A program made the position numbers and the translations under genes. A model generated the notes under the pieces. That model was not told the origin of the DNA. It saw nothing but the letters and a program-made list of their open reading frames with translations, and searched no databases. A DNA stretch of 64,000 nt from Reichenbachiella agarivorans (GTDB taxonomy: Bacteria; Bacteroidota; Bacteroidia; Cytophagales; Cyclobacteriaceae), in NCBI RefSeq assembly GCF_025502585.1, contig NZ_CP106679.1:2511501-2575500 (forward strand). The letters run 5' to 3'. Shown one piece after another: positions 1 to 7,607 of the stretch. The number at the start of each line of letters is the position of its first letter. The first letter of the stretch is position 1.

Positions 1-330
1 TGTACTTTCTATCAGCAGGTAGTCAAATTTTTTCATTTTGGCCAGCCTTTCTACCTCTATCATCAAATCTTCACGCAAGGTACAACAGATGCAGCCGTTG
101 CTCATTTCCACAAGCTTTTCGTCCGTACGGGAAAGTTTGATTTCGTTTTGCACCAACTGACTATCTACATTTACTTCGCTCATGTCATTGACGATCACGG
201 CTACTTTCAGTCCTTGTCTGTTGTGCAGTACATGGTTGAGAAGGGTGGTTTTTCCAGCTCCTAGAAACCCGCTCAGTACCGTAACAGGTAATTTTTTTGT
301 TCCAAACATTTTATTTTGAAGTATTTTCAT
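1..330 (-). CDS. G3E-family (COG0523/CobW) GTPase, N-terminal part; runs off the left edge
   Basis: Only the first 110 residues are in the window. They contain a P-loop GFLGAGKT at residues 21-28 and the CxCC motif (C80, C82, C83) that marks COG0523 metallochaperone-type GTPases. Two in-frame ATG starts exist, at 330 (MKILQNK) and 309 (MFGTKK); the second gives the more usual short N-terminus before the P-loop. The gene follows the MerC-like gene on the same strand with almost no gap, so the two are probably co-transcribed from the palindrome-bearing promoter region near 775-809. The family delivers or allocates zinc or other divalent metals to client proteins, often when zinc is scarce. The specific metal is inferred from context, not shown. 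A second paralogue lies at 3758-4765. Confidence 0.85.
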   Translation of the reverse strand, partial: MKILQNKMFGTKKLPVTVLSGFLGAGKTTLLNHVLHNRQGLKVAVIVNDMSEVNVDSQLVQNEIKLSRTDEKLVEMSNGCICCTLREDLMIEVERLAKMKKFDYLLIEST

Positions 331-331
331 A

Positions 332-733
332 TTATTGACAATCGGGAAACTCCACATTGGATTGTTTTATCTGAGTCCAGTTGACAAGGTGAGCAATCGC
401 GACTACTGCCGCCCCACAAGATGTTAGTATGATTTCGTACCATTCGACCTGCAACCAGTGACCAAGACCAATGAGAGCAAACCCTGCTACAACAATGACC
501 AATGCCATTGGTTTTTGATGATGCCTGAGATAACCATGGATCAATGCATAAGAAGCAATAAAACCACTCACAAGGATGATGGTGTATTCAATCCATGGAT
601 TATTGAGAAACTGAAGGCCAGTTAAGGAGGCTAGACTGAGTAAGAACGGAAGTGCCACACAATGCAGGGCACAAAGCAACGAAGCACTGAAACCGACAAA
701 ATCCAAATGAGATCCAATAAACTGATTTTTCAT
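332..733 (-). CDS. MerC-domain small integral membrane protein
   Basis: A 133-residue membrane protein with about four hydrophobic segments. Near the start of the first helix it has the CALHC motif (C21, H24, C25) typical of MerC-domain proteins, which bind or move metal ions. The frame is also open from a TTG at 751, but the ATG at 733 is preferred. It is the first gene of a leftward unit with the G3E GTPase (1-330) and diverges from the ABC transporter gene at 842; the shared intergenic region carries a 35-bp palindrome. MerC was defined in mercury resistance, but no MerA, MerR or MerT is nearby. The neighbours instead suggest a role in zinc or other divalent-metal handling. Confidence 0.75.
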   Translation of the reverse strand: MKNQFIGSHLDFVGFSASLLCALHCVALPFLLSLASLTGLQFLNNPWIEYTIILVSGFIASYALIHGYLRHHQKPMALVIVVAGFALIGLGHWLQVEWYEIILTSCGAAVVAIAHLVNWTQIKQSNVEFPDCQ

Positions 734-774
734 ATTTTTCGTTAATAGCAACAGAGTTGCAAATATAACATCTA

Positions 775-809
775 AATCAATAAATGCAATATTGTTGCGT
801 TTATTGATT
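775..809. promoter_or_regulatory. 35-bp palindromic operator, candidate Zur box (site A)
   Basis: The two 10-bp outer arms (775-784 and 800-809) are perfect inverted repeats. The inner 13-mer at 786-798 is GCAATATTGTTGC, itself a near-palindrome. The same type of core recurs at 11023-11035 and 11059-11071, upstream of another metal-related operon. The site lies 42 bp before the MerC start and 33 bp before the ATPase start, so it could control both directions. Assignment to Zur is inferred from the neighbouring Fur-family gene at 3234 and the zinc-like gene content. Confidence 0.7.
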
Positions 810-841
810 TCACTTGATAGGTTTGCGATAAAAGAGAGAAA

Positions 842-1468
842 ATGTTTAAGACTCAGTCGCTATTTTTTACTTATAACAACTCTGTCGATTTTAGCTTCCC
901 AGACATAGAGCTAGATGCAGGTGAGAATCTATTAATCCTTGGTGAATCTGGCATTGGCAAAACCACTCTGCTACATTTGATCGCTGGGTTGCTACGTCCA
1001 GTATCTGGGAGTGTAGAACTGCTCGGGACCTCAATTCATCAACTATCTTCTACCCAGCTGGATAGTTTTAGAGGTCAACATATCGGACTTGTGTTTCAAC
1101 GTCCGCATTTTATTCATTCTCTTTCATTATATGAAAACCTAGCATTGGTACAATATTTAGCTGGAGAAAACCCGAATCAAAACAGGATAAATAATGTCCT
1201 TGCTAGTTTGGGGATTAGGCGTAAGCAAGGCGAAAAACCTCACCGATTGAGTCAAGGTGAACAACAGCGGGCAGCAATCGCCTTGGCGATGGTTAATAAT
1301 CCTCAGCTTATTCTGGCAGATAAACCCACCTCTAGTCTGGATGATAGAAACTGCATGAAAGTAGCAATTCTATTGAAAGAACAAGCCTTAGAAACAGGGG
1401 CAAGACTTATTATCATTACCCATGATCAGCGACTAAAGAATCATTTTTCACATACAATGCAGCTATGA
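842..1468 (+). CDS. LolD/MacB-type ABC transporter ATP-binding protein with an altered Walker B
   Basis: A 208-residue ATPase with Walker A GESGIGKTT (34-42), Q-loop Q86, signature LSQGE (136-140), Walker B LILAD (156-160) and H-loop H194. The residue after the Walker B aspartate, normally the catalytic glutamate (ADEPT), is lysine here: the codon at 1322-1324 is AAA and the motif reads ADKPT. The other motifs look intact. Its stop overlaps the start of the FtsX-like permease (ATGA), so the two are translationally coupled partners. The set of ATPase, FtsX-like permease and DUF3299-like protein recalls the zinc-regulated zrg locus described in Vibrio. That comparison comes from memory and was not checked by search. 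Confidence 0.88.
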   Translation: MFKTQSLFFTYNNSVDFSFPDIELDAGENLLILGESGIGKTTLLHLIAGLLRPVSGSVELLGTSIHQLSSTQLDSFRGQHIGLVFQRPHFIHSLSLYENLALVQYLAGENPNQNRINNVLASLGIRRKQGEKPHRLSQGEQQRAAIALAMVNNPQLILADKPTSSLDDRNCMKVAILLKEQALETGARLIIITHDQRLKNHFSHTMQL

Positions 1469-2712
1469 ATATTTTTAAGTTGAGCTATCGAAACATGATA
1501 AGTCGTCCGCTGAGCACGACACTCTGTCTGGTACTCCTGACTTTAGGTGTAGGAATGATTTCTTTGCTTTTGCAAGTCAACCACCACATAGAGCAGCAAA
1601 TGGGAAATAACGTGCGAGGCATTGATATGGTGGTTGGAGCAAAAGGTAGTCCGCTACAATTGATCCTTTCGGCGGTCTATCACATAGATGCTCCTACCGG
1701 TAATATTTCTATGAAGGAAGCAGAAAAGCTTAAAAGGAACCGACTGGTGGCTGCCGGCATCCCTCTTTCTTATGGTGATAGTTACAAGGGGTATAGAATT
1801 GTAGGCACGAGTTTCGACTATCCAAAGCTATATGAAGGTTCATTAGCCAGTGGCAGATTATGGCAGAAACCTAACGAAGTGACCATTGGAGCTATGGTAG
1901 CCAAAAACCTAGGGCTGAAGTTGGGCGATGCATTTGTTGGTTCTCACGGTCTCGCCGAAGGCGGTGAGGTTCACGATGAGCAGCGCTATGAGGTAGTTGG
2001 GATATTGAATTATTCCAATGCTGTGCTTGATCAACTTATCCTTACTGCTACCGAGAGCGTATGGGAAGTCCATCATCACGAAGATGAGGTGGACCATACC
2101 GCTAAGTCAGCAGAAAATCGTGAACCTGAAACACAGGAAGAAAATCACAGCGAAGAGCACATAGACGAACGTGAGATAACCGCTATGTTGATCCAGTTTA
2201 GAAATCCCATGGGCATAGTACAACTACCCCGCATGATCAATCAAAACACCAATATGCAAGCAGCTGTCCCTGCCTATGAAATCAGTCGATTGTTTAGCCT
2301 AATGGGAGTGGGTATTGACATGCTGAGCACTATTGCGCTGGTGATCATGGCCGTATCTGGCCTTAGTATCTTTATCAGTTTGTACAGTGCCTTAAAAGAT
2401 CGGGAATATGAAATGGCACTTTTACGTGCTTATGGTTCTACTCGTTGGCAATTAGTTTGGCTCGTATTGCAGGAGGGCTTGTTATTGACTCTGAGTGGAT
2501 TTGTGCTGGGTATTATTTCATCTAGGATAGGACTGTGGTTCATTTCTGTATTGATGGAGGCTGACTTTCATTATTCTTTTTCAGGCTGGATATGGCTCAA
2601 GGAAGAATGGGGGCTTTTGCTGACCGTTCTGATCATTGGTTTGCTGTCTTCCTTACTCCCAGCCATCCGTGTGTTTCATATTAACATCTCAAGAACATTA
2701 GCTGATGCATAA
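1465..2712 (+). CDS. FtsX-like (MacB/LolC-type) ABC permease with a His-rich periplasmic segment
   Basis: A 415-residue permease with the MacB/LolC layout: one transmembrane helix near residues 17-37, a large periplasmic domain to about 280, then three helices forming the FtsX domain. Within the periplasmic domain, residues 203-232 form a low-complexity stretch rich in His, Glu and Asp (HHHEDEVDH at 203-211, then H228 and H232). It looks like a metal-binding insert and is not a standard part of LolC/E. The gene overlaps the ATPase by 4 nt and the next gene by 8 nt. MacB-type transporters work mechanically on periplasmic or outer-membrane substrates. With these neighbours a role in zinc acquisition or transfer is likely, but the substrate is unknown. 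Confidence 0.85.
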   Translation: MNIFKLSYRNMISRPLSTTLCLVLLTLGVGMISLLLQVNHHIEQQMGNNVRGIDMVVGAKGSPLQLILSAVYHIDAPTGNISMKEAEKLKRNRLVAAGIPLSYGDSYKGYRIVGTSFDYPKLYEGSLASGRLWQKPNEVTIGAMVAKNLGLKLGDAFVGSHGLAEGGEVHDEQRYEVVGILNYSNAVLDQLILTATESVWEVHHHEDEVDHTAKSAENREPETQEENHSEEHIDEREITAMLIQFRNPMGIVQLPRMINQNTNMQAAVPAYEISRLFSLMGVGIDMLSTIALVIMAVSGLSIFISLYSALKDREYEMALLRAYGSTRWQLVWLVLQEGLLLTLSGFVLGIISSRIGLWFISVLMEADFHYSFSGWIWLKEEWGLLLTVLIIGLLSSLLPAIRVFHINISRTLADA

Positions 2713-3139
2713 ACTCTTAATCACACTATTTTTTGCTGTGAGCACACCTACATGGGCTCAAACTAAAATTACTTGGAAAACTCTGGCTGATGTAAGCTTT
2801 ACTGACAAATACAGTGAAGCTGAACAAGCATATTATTATTACCCGCATTTTGGTACTTCTGTGAAAGTACTGGAAGGTAAAGAAGTGTATATAAAGGGAT
2901 ACATGCTTGTCATTGACCCAGACGAAGGCATCTTTATTTTGTCCAAAAGTCCATATGCCGAATGCTTTTTTTGTGGAAATGGTGGCCCAGAATCGATTGT
3001 GGAACTCAAGCTTAAGCCCGGACATCCAAAATTCAGAATGGATCAGCTGGTGACTATGAAAGGGAAGCTAAAGCTCAATCGGGATGATCTTGATCTTTGT
3101 AATTATATATTAGTAGGTGCAGAGATATATCAAGAGTAA
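2705..3139 (+). CDS. Periplasmic DUF3299-like protein
   Basis: A 144-residue protein with a cleavable signal peptide (ending about residue 18 at TWA-Q). The body begins ITWKTLADVSF and carries a CFFCGNGGPES motif with C87 and C90, plus a later Cys near residue 131. This matches my memory of the DUF3299 family, which accompanies FtsX/LolD-type transporters in zinc-regulated loci. It overlaps the permease stop by 8 nt, so it is the third gene of the operon. The CxxC and the aspartate-rich surface could bind metal or form a disulfide; no enzymatic function can be assigned. The Fur-family regulator follows after 94 nt. Confidence 0.72.
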   Translation: MHKLLITLFFAVSTPTWAQTKITWKTLADVSFTDKYSEAEQAYYYYPHFGTSVKVLEGKEVYIKGYMLVIDPDEGIFILSKSPYAECFFCGNGGPESIVELKLKPGHPKFRMDQLVTMKGKLKLNRDDLDLCNYILVGAEIYQE

Positions 3140-3233
3140 TTCTTCCTGATCGAATTGTTTAAGAATAGTACTAAACTTAATTTTTCATTGGAGCGTTCAA
3201 TTGATAATAGACAAAAAATCAGTATCATCGAAT

Positions 3234-3671
3234 ATGGATAAGAAAAAAATGATTGGAGACCTACTCCATGACAATGGTTTGAAGAAAACTCCAATCCGTA
3301 CAGAGATGCTCGAACTCTTTATGAATCACGATTTTGCTCTTTCGGCTAGTGATATTGTATCCAAAATGAAAGCTGGGCATGATCGTGTGACAGTTTACAG
3401 GGCATTGGCTTCTTTCGAAGAACATGGCATTCTACACAAAGCATCCGAAGATGGACAAGGTGTAAAATATGCTCTTTGTGGTCATAGCTGTCCTGATGAA
3501 ACACATGCGGATCGTCACGCACATTTTATTTGTGACGAATGTCACCAGACCTATTGCCTCGAAGAAGTTGAAGTACCCGAAGTAGAGGTGTCTGAAGATT
3601 TTTCCGTAAACAAAGTCAACTACACACTCAGTGGTGTGTGTAAAGAATGTAATGTTTTCTCTCAATCATAG
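3234..3671 (+). CDS. Fur-family metalloregulator, Zur-like
   Basis: A 145-residue transcription regulator with the Fur fold: a winged helix at residues 10-70 (TVYRAL recognition region at 53-58), then a dimerisation domain with CDEC (C100, C103) and CKEC (C136, C139), the structural zinc site, and a His-rich HADRHAH segment at 91-97. The frame is open from a TTG at 3201, but ATG 3234 gives the normal N-terminus. The His/Cys pattern fits either Zur or Fur. I favour Zur because it sits beside G3E GTPases, MerC and a DUF3299 transporter, and because one palindrome type lies upstream of exactly these operons. No Shine-Dalgarno sequence is visible. It is convergent with the G3E GTPase at 3758. Confidence 0.85.
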   Translation: MDKKKMIGDLLHDNGLKKTPIRTEMLELFMNHDFALSASDIVSKMKAGHDRVTVYRALASFEEHGILHKASEDGQGVKYALCGHSCPDETHADRHAHFICDECHQTYCLEEVEVPEVEVSEDFSVNKVNYTLSGVCKECNVFSQS

Positions 3672-3757
3672 TCTCTTCATAACTGCTTTAAAAAAGTGAT
3701 CTTACCAGTTGAGACATCATAGAGAACAGTACCACAAGGAACTTGATTAGACGTTTT

Positions 3758-4765
3758 CTAATTCCTTGTACTATCTCCATTTGATACTGCATGACGATTA
3801 AACATTTTTTCAAATACCTCTCGCTTTAGCCCCCTGCCGATAAACACTAACTTACCTACTCTATCGTGCCCATCCTCCCACGGCGACCCATCCGTGGCAA
3901 TGAAGGTACTCCGGGCAGATTGAAGAATCACACGGTTGGGATAATTAGGAATGGCAATGAACCCTTTGACGCGATACACCTGATGTCGATAGAGATGAAC
4001 TATCCTATTCAAATCCAATGATAGGTTGTTGAGATCCAAAGGATTCGGGAAAGAAATTGTAAAGGTGGTGATCTTGTGGCTATTGGTTTCCTTGGTATCA
4101 TGCTCGTGATGATGAGTTGGCGCATGGGCGATAGATTCAATTGCTTTTGCCTTTGTTATGCCCAATTGAAGTAACTCATCAATGGCAAAAACACCTTGTT
4201 GGCCAGTAAATACCTTGGCTTGAGGGTTTATGCCTTCAAGTAAATTTTTGACTTCTATAAGTTCATGATTGCTTACTGTTTCCGATTTATTAATCAAGAT
4301 GGCATCTGCCAAAGCAATTTGTCGCAAAGCCTCTTCGGTCTCCGAAATCCATTCCCCGACTAAACCTGCATCGGCAAGACAAATGACTTGTTCTAGGTTA
4401 TAGACCTTTTCTACCGCAGGATTATCTAAAAAGGCCTGAATGATGGAGCTAGGATCAGCGATACCCGTTGTTTCTATAATCAAGCGATCATACTGATCCC
4501 TTTTCTTATATGCTGATTCCAGCACATCCAACAATCCATCCGAAAGCGAACAACAAAGGCAACCCGCGCTGAGTTCTACTACTTCTTCTACACCATCGAT
4601 TATCAGCGCACCATCTACATTGGTCTCCCCACATTCGTTTTCTATCACAAGGATTCGTTCTGGGAGACGTTGATTGATAAAGTAGTTGAGAAAAGTAGTT
4701 TTACCACTTCCTAAAAAGCCAGTGATGATATGTACCGGTATCCTATGATTTGTGGCTTGCAGCAT
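3758..4765 (-). CDS. G3E-family (COG0523/CobW) GTPase, probable zinc metallochaperone
   Basis: A complete 335-residue COG0523 GTPase. It has a P-loop GFLGSGKT at 16-23, the CxCC motif (C69, C71, C72), NKSE as the guanine-specificity region, a His-rich linker HHHEHD near 210, and a C-terminal CobW_C domain. It is the last gene of the leftward operon that starts at 10825, 45 nt behind the DUF3526 permease. Family members in zinc regulons (YciC/ZigA/ZNG1 types) supply zinc to essential enzymes in deficiency. Together with the truncated paralogue at 1-330, two such chaperones flank one Fur-family regulator. Confidence 0.9.
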   Translation of the reverse strand: MLQATNHRIPVHIITGFLGSGKTTFLNYFINQRLPERILVIENECGETNVDGALIIDGVEEVVELSAGCLCCSLSDGLLDVLESAYKKRDQYDRLIIETTGIADPSSIIQAFLDNPAVEKVYNLEQVICLADAGLVGEWISETEEALRQIALADAILINKSETVSNHELIEVKNLLEGINPQAKVFTGQQGVFAIDELLQLGITKAKAIESIAHAPTHHHEHDTKETNSHKITTFTISFPNPLDLNNLSLDLNRIVHLYRHQVYRVKGFIAIPNYPNRVILQSARSTFIATDGSPWEDGHDRVGKLVFIGRGLKREVFEKMFNRHAVSNGDSTRN

Positions 4766-4810
4766 GTTCCTTTTTAATTTAACGTTGTAGTGTTTTTCCT
4801 AAATGTTGAA

Positions 4811-6151
4811 TTATATCTTTCTTGTGTTCATCATTATACCGGCAAACATGATGGTGATAATCGAAATCAATGGCCATATTAACTTAAGCGGGTGCGAATC
4901 AGTATTTTTTGAAAAATATTTCGGTTTAAACTGACTCCAATCTTCACTCTTAACAGGGCGGTTTTCAAATATTTTTGGATAGAAATACAGCCTTGTTTTT
5001 TCATGAAACTCATTGGTTTTATCTTGAAACGCAAGATGGTCTCCCAGACTGGTGTTGGCAATATCGTTGAACAATAATTGTGTGTACATGGTAGGAATAG
5101 CCAATGCAATCAAGCGACTTGCGTGCTCGCGCTGCATTAGTTTTTCTCGCATAGCATTGCTCTGCTCCAAGGATTCATCGTCTCCCATTTGCTGCATAGC
5201 GTAATACCACATCCATCCAAATCCTTCCGTTGTATCGGTATAGTTTTTATATTGTGGGTAGTGGGCATAAAACTTCTCTATGGTTTCTTGTTTGTCCATA
5301 TCCCATTTTTTGTGGTATCCATCACGCTGTTTTACCATGGTGCTCAGCGCCTCGGGAACTGGATATTTGTTCGCCAAGAAATTATTGATAGTAGCAGGCA
5401 AAAGTATGGCGAGAACCACCCACAGCGAGAGTAGTGTCAGTAGGTTAAAACTTGAATTGCGTTGAAAAGAAACGACCCAAAAACACAGTACAAACCAAAA
5501 GGTTAAATACAATACACTGAGAACGATAAATTGAGCCAGTGATCCATTTAACTCAAGAGACAGAGCCAGTATGGCAATAGCAAATAGTATCGCCAATGAC
5601 GCATAGATCATTAAAGCTCTGATAGATAATTTGTACCATAAAAAACGAATCTTGGATTTGGATTGAATGGCAATAAGTCGCCATGTGCCAGTTTCATTTT
5701 CTTCGGATAGCAAATTGAAGGTAAAGGCAATAATGAGCAGCGGAAACAGGTAGATGATTACAAACCCAAAATCTAGGTTGCCAGATTGTAAATTGGCAGG
5801 ATTGTTTAGATCAGTGTCATATTTTTGCCCTTCTAGGTTGCGTATCGTTACACTTTGCAGGCTTGGGTTAATGTCACGTTGACCAATAGATAAAGCCGAG
5901 AGTTTATCTGGTTTGTTGATCAAGGCAAAACGTAAGTAGTACATCAATAGACCAAATTCGTCCTCATGATAGGCCACATTTCGTTCAATGTGCTCTTCTT
6001 GCTGACGTGTCACCTGAGCTATTGTCTTCTCTTGTTTTGCCAAAAATTGTTTCCCAATTAGGATACTTGTGATACCCATGATCAGAATCAGTACAAAAAT
6101 GAATATTACAGTTTTAGACCTAATGAATTGCTTTGCTATTAATGAAAACAT
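4811..6151 (-). CDS. ABC-2 type permease, DUF3526 family (second of two)
   Basis: A 446-residue membrane protein with one N-terminal helix (about 13-33), a periplasmic region to about 125, a block of helices at about 127-255, another periplasmic domain, and a final helix at about 425-442. This is the layout of DUF3526/NosY-like ABC-2 permeases. It follows the first permease by 2 nt, so the two probably form a heterodimer driven by the ATPase at 10130-10825. ABC-2 permeases are normally exporters or movers of envelope components, which is unexpected in an operon with an uptake receptor. The substrate is unknown. Confidence 0.8.
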   Translation of the reverse strand: MFSLIAKQFIRSKTVIFIFVLILIMGITSILIGKQFLAKQEKTIAQVTRQQEEHIERNVAYHEDEFGLLMYYLRFALINKPDKLSALSIGQRDINPSLQSVTIRNLEGQKYDTDLNNPANLQSGNLDFGFVIIYLFPLLIIAFTFNLLSEENETGTWRLIAIQSKSKIRFLWYKLSIRALMIYASLAILFAIAILALSLELNGSLAQFIVLSVLYLTFWFVLCFWVVSFQRNSSFNLLTLLSLWVVLAILLPATINNFLANKYPVPEALSTMVKQRDGYHKKWDMDKQETIEKFYAHYPQYKNYTDTTEGFGWMWYYAMQQMGDDESLEQSNAMREKLMQREHASRLIALAIPTMYTQLLFNDIANTSLGDHLAFQDKTNEFHEKTRLYFYPKIFENRPVKSEDWSQFKPKYFSKNTDSHPLKLIWPLISIITIMFAGIMMNTRKI

Positions 6152-6153
6152 GA

Positions 6154-7602
6154 TTAAATCGTTTTTACTTTTTTCGAAAATATGATGATGAATCCACTAG
6201 AAGCCAGAGTCCAAATAGCCAATGCTATGATTGACGATATTTCACTTTGAACGGCTGTACTGACGGAAAAAAACTGGTATTCGAAATCGGGAAATTCCAC
6301 CCAATGTTTTTTGCTGATGCTATTCGACTTGCCTGCCGAGCTAGTCGCATCGTTGCTGACGAACTCCATTTGTAACTCGTTCATTTTTTGCGCCAATTTG
6401 TATCTATACGCTTCTGCTTGCTCTTGAAAACTGACGTATGATTGAAAATCAGTGCCAGAGAGAGCCATCGAGATGTTTTTGACAGCAATGTATGGATTGA
6501 TAAATGCCGTGTATCTACTCACACTATTCTGTTGACGATAGGTTTGTAGCAATTCATTCAAGTGTCGATTGTAGATTTCACTGCTATTTTTTTCTCCTTC
6601 ACGCATGACAAAACCGCCATAGTTGAAAGGTAAATCTTTGACCGAACTCACGTTGTGGGCTTGCAACACAGAATCTTTTAGAGCTTTATAATGTGAATCG
6701 TCGGGATTATGGCTGTCTCCTTTTAGAACGAGTTCTTTCTCCATCTTTGAATCAAACTCAACCTTAGAAGGTGATGGATATAAATAATTGCCAAACGCTT
6801 GTGTTGTTTTGGGCAGCAAGACAACAAAGACTAACCACATAGCCAGAAGTTTGATCAATGCATCTTTGGATGTTTTGCTAGAGGCAGATACGAGGATGGA
6901 AATGGTGCATATGACTTGAAAAAAGAAGAAATAAGCTCCTACGATACCCATATATCTCCACCACTCGTCATTGGTAAAGACTATGCTATTGCTAAGCCAC
7001 AGCCACAAGAATAGTATTACAAATACTGGGATGAAAAGCAATAGGCTTAGACCTAGCATGCCAAGGGATTTGCCAAATAGTATATCTTTCCAACTTGCAC
7101 CTTGGGTGAGCATGATTTTCAAAGTGCCGCTTTCTCTTTCTGCAGCTATCGAGGCAAACCCAATAAAGAAAATAATCAAAGGGATAAGCGTCTGTAGCAA
7201 CATGGCCATGCTTATTTCTCCAAATCGGAGCAATCCAGTAGAAAAGCTTGCTTCAGAAAAATTGACCGTATTTTGCTTGTGTGCTTCTAAAAACACCGCA
7301 TTGCCTGTGAAACTCTCCATCCCAAAATCAAAGATGCTGAGTGGGTGTTTCAACCGAAATGCGAATGACCCAAAATGAGCCATCCTATGCGGATGTTTAT
7401 CTGGGTTGTTTTCCCAGCTCTCTCTCGCTTGATGCTGATAGTGCGTACGAATCTCATTTTGGATGACATAGCTTTGCCAGCCACTATACATCGCATATGC
7501 AAGCAGGATACATATAACAAAGAGCATCACGTATACTGGTTTGGACTTCAATGTATATGTCCAAAACTGCTTGGCTATCAGTATTGTCAATTTTAGATTC
7601 AT
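6154..7602 (-). CDS. ABC-2 type permease, DUF3526 family (first of two)
   Basis: A 482-residue permease with the same architecture as its downstream neighbour: N-terminal helix (about 24-44), a periplasmic segment, a cluster of helices at about 130-275 containing the SIAAERESGTLK stretch typical of ABC-2 permeases just after a helix, a large periplasmic domain, and a C-terminal helix. It lies 5 nt after the TonB receptor stop and 2 nt before the second permease. It probably pairs with that permease and the ATPase at 10130. The domain assignment is good; the transported molecule (metallophore, metal complex or envelope component) is unknown. Confidence 0.8.
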   Translation of the reverse strand: MNLKLTILIAKQFWTYTLKSKPVYVMLFVICILLAYAMYSGWQSYVIQNEIRTHYQHQARESWENNPDKHPHRMAHFGSFAFRLKHPLSIFDFGMESFTGNAVFLEAHKQNTVNFSEASFSTGLLRFGEISMAMLLQTLIPLIIFFIGFASIAAERESGTLKIMLTQGASWKDILFGKSLGMLGLSLLLFIPVFVILFLWLWLSNSIVFTNDEWWRYMGIVGAYFFFFQVICTISILVSASSKTSKDALIKLLAMWLVFVVLLPKTTQAFGNYLYPSPSKVEFDSKMEKELVLKGDSHNPDDSHYKALKDSVLQAHNVSSVKDLPFNYGGFVMREGEKNSSEIYNRHLNELLQTYRQQNSVSRYTAFINPYIAVKNISMALSGTDFQSYVSFQEQAEAYRYKLAQKMNELQMEFVSNDATSSAGKSNSISKKHWVEFPDFEYQFFSVSTAVQSEISSIIALAIWTLASSGFIIIFSKKVKTI

Positions 7603-7607
7603 ATCGC

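Noticed and set aside
332-733. Interpretation as a mercury-resistance operon
   Set aside because: Although the protein has a MerC domain, no mercuric reductase, MerT/MerP or MerR is nearby; the neighbours fit zinc handling.
1909-2097. Minus-strand open frame inside the FtsX-like permease
   Set aside because: It is fully covered by a well-supported gene on the other strand and shows no protein-like features.
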